This document shows, piece after piece, positions 59,791 to 64,000 of a stretch of DNA of 64,000 bases. Position 1 is the first letter of the stretch; each line of letters starts with the position of its first letter. Source of the stretch: Paragonimus westermani (Eukaryota > Platyhelminthes > Trematoda > Plagiorchiida > Troglotrematidae); assembly GCA_008508345.1 (NCBI GenBank), contig QNGE01003056.1, positions 1-64,000 of the forward strand, in the 5' to 3' direction. Position numbers and translations under genes: made by a program. A model generated the notes under the pieces. It saw only the letters and a list, made by a program, of their open reading frames with translations. It was not told the origin of the DNA and did no database searches.

Positions 59791-62700
59791 GTGAGTATCT
59801 GGGAACATAACATACAGTATTATTTTGTCATAAACAGAAGTGGATTTTTGTCTAATATTCCAAAGAATCTGTAATGCATTCAGTGATCAAGAACTTTCGT
59901 AGGATTTTAAAGACTTAGAGATCTAGCCTGGTTTTTTTAAAAAAAGGGGCTACATTCCCTGCAGTCTTGTTACTCCATAGGACCCTCTATTTAGAGAACA
60001 ATCCACTAATCGTTAACTAAAACCAGAAGGCGATGTCACAGGTTCAAACTAAACTTACTTCACTAATAAACAAACCTACGGTGACTTGGCGAAGTAATGA
60101 CATTAAGACTTTAATGTAAAGTGAACATGAATGTTAGGTCGTAATCAGAGTTTTTGCAGTCGCTAGTCTTACGTTGGATTTATGTGACCGAACATTGTTC
60201 TGAAGGTTACTGATATAATTAGACGACGGAGCGCAATTACACCGTAACGGATAGCAACAAAATCTATCGATCGGTTCAAATTCCCGGCACATGACCACCG
60301 GTCATTAGTAGATCAGGTTGGCTTCTAATGGTGATCAGACAGACTGGCACTTTCAGTGGATCAGGACTATAATTCCTCCTTCTATGTCCCTCAAAACCGG
60401 CTGATTAGCTGATAATCCTTGTTGATTAGTTATGCTAATTTCAGTTCTGTCCTGCTCTTCACATACAGCTGGTCTACTGTATTCCGAAATTCTAGACCCT
60501 TTTCTTTGTGCGCTTGACCCATTCAGTTTTACTGAGTTAATAACTTATACCTTGCCAAATGTTCCATCTGTGTAACATGTTCACTTGGTCGAAAGAACCT
60601 TCCACGCTAGAGCTGGAACGTCGCTAGCAAACAAAGTTGCTGTTCGATAACAATTTTTTCCATAGTTGTAAATCATCAGTCGACTTCAAATCTTTTCCGG
60701 TTGATCAGTACCACTGTTGTAGTTCAACGGACGCAAACCGGTGCATTGTTTTGAAGGCGTGTGCAGTTTTATGGGCACCCCATTTGAGCTGACTGCAATC
60801 TTCTTAAGCGCTGTTTGAACGGTAAAGCCAGTCTAAGGTACCGCACTGTCTTGCATTCTTTATATAAGAAAAGCGGTTTCGACGTTCAGAACATGGCTTT
60901 GACCGTTCACATGAATGAGATAACTAATTGGTTCAGGGAGACAAAACAATAGCTCAGTATAAAAGTTTCTGAAACAAACGACAGTTTCGGCACAGCAGTC
61001 CTGCTGTGAAAAAAAGGCAACACAAGTATGTGAGATGCAAGACTAACGATCCAAAAACGATAAAGATGTTTTGGATATATTTGTGCATACGTCTGCAAAA
61101 CATAATGTTATTCCATTTGGACCGTGTTCTCTTACCCAACTCCTAAGCGTTACTGTGCAGATTTTTAGGTTTCCATAATCTCAAGTCCGATAATTTAAAC
61201 TAGCTTCTTCATTGTGATGCCTCATAAACATTGATCTTCGAACTCGGTTGGTTTATCATGTCTGAAAACATTCTGCACCCATATTGTACAGTAACTAAGT
61301 GCTTTCAGTACGGTAACCACAAGCTGCATTGCCATTCAGCGTGCGAGTCTTCAGCAGTCGTTTAATTATGTACTGTCTCAGAGGGCAATTGGAGCACTGT
61401 TTACGTACGATTGCAACTTTCTCAGGTGTACCAAGTTTCACTCAGCTCTTTTCGGAACGAAACTCTGTGCTGCAGATTTGCTTCTCTTAAAACATAGTAT
61501 AGCCCTGTCATTGTGGAAGCCTGAATTCCGACCCACATTTTCATGGGGCACACTTGTTGTGTACTGTCAGTGACCTCATATAAGGCGCCTCTGAATTGGT
61601 TTGTCAGAATGCCCACCCGCATTTGCTTGTAAGTTATACCGAGATTATCCGACAGTGTCGAAAGAAGACAGTAACTGTGTTGTTAACGTTAATCGGTAAT
61701 TTCGATGGTATAACTCCCAGTGAAGTTGAAACCACACAATTTCTAAATTCTCTGAGTAATGTTTCGTTTGCCCATAATTTGTCTTGGATCTAGCAGACGA
61801 AGTGAATACCACTCGCGTTTGATCATGGCCTAGGAGGTCTTTCAGAAGGTATTAATCTATGAGGTATTTTGAAAGCCAGAACAAAAATAATTTAGACGAC
61901 ACTAATTAGACTACTGTGTGAATCACCATAAGGATGTAACTTAAGAACTAATGCTTAAGGCGTGTAACTTCACACATGGTTGGCAGTATGCCTGTGTGGA
62001 CTAACTTGTTTATAATGACCGAGGCTAGTAAATGCTTACACATACACAAATATAATTAACACTGTTGAGTTCACCCACATCTCACGAATTCATTATAAAG
62101 CTGAGGGAATAAAATGGGGCAATAATGTGAGTAGTGAAAAATATAACAAAATTGGCCAATGTTGGTTACCTAGACGGCAGACTAAAGTATAGTCTCCATT
62201 TCTGGCGGGAAAAAGACATTTAAATGAGGAGATTCGGACTGGACAGACCTACGTGTTAGAAGTGTAACACAAGGGAAAACTGAAAACAGGATAACGGCTT
62301 CCGTCGAAATTTAACAGTGGAATTTAAACAAAACAATGAAAATAAGCATATCACAGTTCTGAAATGAAACCACAGTACATTCAAACAAAGATTTGTGCAT
62401 ATGCAGTTGACATCAATTCGATTAGTTGAGCTGGAAGTGACACAAAATGCGCACGGTTCTCTTGTTCACCACAGGTACATCGATTAAGTGTCCACTCGTA
62501 GATTAAATGAAATACTCCATTCTTATCACTGTTTGCGTCGGTGTCATTTCTCCTCATTTAATACCTATCGGTTACCTCTCCATTATATTCTGCCTTATTC
62601 ATTTGGACAATAGTACAGTCGACTCAGCACAATTCCGTTCAGCATAGCATACCGCCCGTTAAATACCAAAAGCTGGAGATCGATTATGATGATGAAGACG

Positions 62701-64000
62701 AACTGCTGATTTCGAATTTTGTCTCAGAAATCTAGACCTAAGGATTGATGCGCACTAGATCAACAGCAACCGACTGCACGGTTGTGTGGACATTCCGATA
62801 TTGCGTAGTTCAAGTGTGAACTGCAGTCTGGTCTACTGTGAAAAGAGAGTGGAGCGTTTTTGTCACACCGTCAGGGGTCTGTTACATTTGTAACTACTGG
62901 AAGTACATGTACTACTATAACCCTCTGTCCAAAATGGTTAGATACTGACAATGATCAGTGGCTGATCGATGGAGTCCCAGACAGGTATTTAGGTAGTCTT
63001 GCAATGAAAACACCTCTTTACTGAAGCAAATTCACACTGACTATCCTGCACATATGTTGTTCAATTTTGTATAGGACTCAGAATAGGTTGAACAATCGAG
63101 CAAAGCTACAACAGGTATGGTGGATTTGGCCGAAATTAGATCAGTCGAAGAGTGTGCGATGTGCAGTATAAGTCACATAGATGGTCGACAGCGATCTGCA
63201 AATACACATACGGGAGACTGCGGCGAATCGAAAGTAATAAACGCACTCTTTTTCCTGTCATTTTCGAACCAGCTGATCGACGCTAACTTTGTGATTATTG
63301 TTGTCCATGAATGTTCGTGCAAGTATATGCTTTGTGCAGGCCATGCAGTGAAAACTACCCTACCCATTTTTATGTCTAAAAGTGTTTTCAAAATGAGTTG
63401 CCCCATATGTGTTGGATAATAGAGACGGCAACAGATCTTTGTGGCCCAAATTCCTCAAAAACTGAGAGTGCGTTACCAATCAATCGGATGAGACTGATAT
63501 ACTCAAATGAGGAATAGTTGACAATCAGACAAACCACTCTGTACGTAAGTGAAGTGAGTTTTTTGAGACTTACGCCCATGTCGACGGCGGGACCAGAAGG
63601 TTATCAGGTGAACAGTCAGGATTTTTGTCACCGTAGACCAACTACAATGTTGTGTTGTACCAGCAGATAGATTCATTATCCGACCGTATTAGCCAAACAG
63701 AGGGTGAGTTGTATCCACAGTCAATGACTCAGTCATTGTACACAGTGTAGTTTATATCAATTAATTCGATTCATTTGAGCTAACCGATTTCACCCAGGTG
63801 ATCGGTATTTCCTTGCCACTATTCCGGTTGACTCAACCTCATTCGACCCTTAGTAAGCGATCATAGCTCAGACCGATATGTTATGGTTGCCGTATTCCGA
63901 ATCTCATTTACTACACTAACGCACTCGCTGTCCCTTCGTTGACCGTTTAATATGAATGCGTCAGTACTTCGTAATTCCAGTATGGTCCCATTCGTCGTGA
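59791..64000. other. Intronic sequence of the LARGE-like gene, no exon recognised
   Basis: No block of the remaining LARGE sequence is visible. A 33-base AG...GT-bounded frame at about 63077-63109 could be a micro-exon, but its sequence (NRLNNRAKLQQ) does not align convincingly. A B-box-like GGTTCAAATTCCC at about 60275 lacks a clear A box. Confidence 0.4.

Noticed and set aside
63077..63109. 33-base AG/GT-bounded micro-exon for the LARGE-like gene
   Set aside because: Phase fits, but the peptide does not align with LARGE and the preceding NTG block is missing.

Overview
The window looks like nuclear DNA of an invertebrate animal, most likely a digenean flatworm. The inference rests on two GT-AG spliced animal genes (an ARPC4 homologue and a LARGE-like glycosyltransferase), very long introns, and a mobile load of Penelope-like elements (PLEs), RTE/CR1-type LINE remnants, tRNA-derived SINEs and an R2-superfamily retrotransposon. 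No bacterial operon, CRISPR array or prophage is visible. The species cannot be fixed from the sequence alone. There is one assembly gap (32926-33890) and single Ns at 13885 and 42243.

Layout. 1-14 kb: the cut-off end of an RTE-like reverse transcriptase (minus strand), a perfect (ATG)63(ACG)10 microsatellite, several unassigned minus-strand coding-like segments (some frameshifted), the ARPC4 gene on the plus strand (5765-7002, first exon not found), and a second decayed RTE-like copy (12.3-13.2 kb). 16.3-20.1 kb: an apparently full-length R2-superfamily element inserted in a TAG/AGT microsatellite, with one 3.1-kb uninterrupted reading frame (zinc fingers, Myb-like region, RT, CCHC, restriction-like endonuclease). 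Its first 79 bases fold as an HDV-like self-cleaving ribozyme. 23.4-24.2 kb: a cluster of four tRNA-like SINE heads in both orientations. 26.3-27.0 kb: PLE fragment 1. 32.4-34.1 kb: two PLE 3' ends head to head around the gap, each with a hammerhead ribozyme motif about 87 bases after the stop codon. 35.2 kb to the window end: a LARGE-like gene with five recognised exons, all in phase 0, whose introns carry a fold-back element, two SINE copies, PLE fragments 3 and 4 and a CR1-like fragment. The gene continues past the right edge.

How it fits together. The host genes concern actin branching (ARPC4, Arp2/3 complex) and Golgi glycosylation (LARGE-like). Everything else recognisable is mobile DNA. 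The most interesting theme is RNA self-processing: the R2-like element carries an HDV-fold ribozyme exactly at its junction with the microsatellite, and PLE copies carry hammerhead motifs downstream of their reading frames. No search or folding program was run; all identities come from motif reading.
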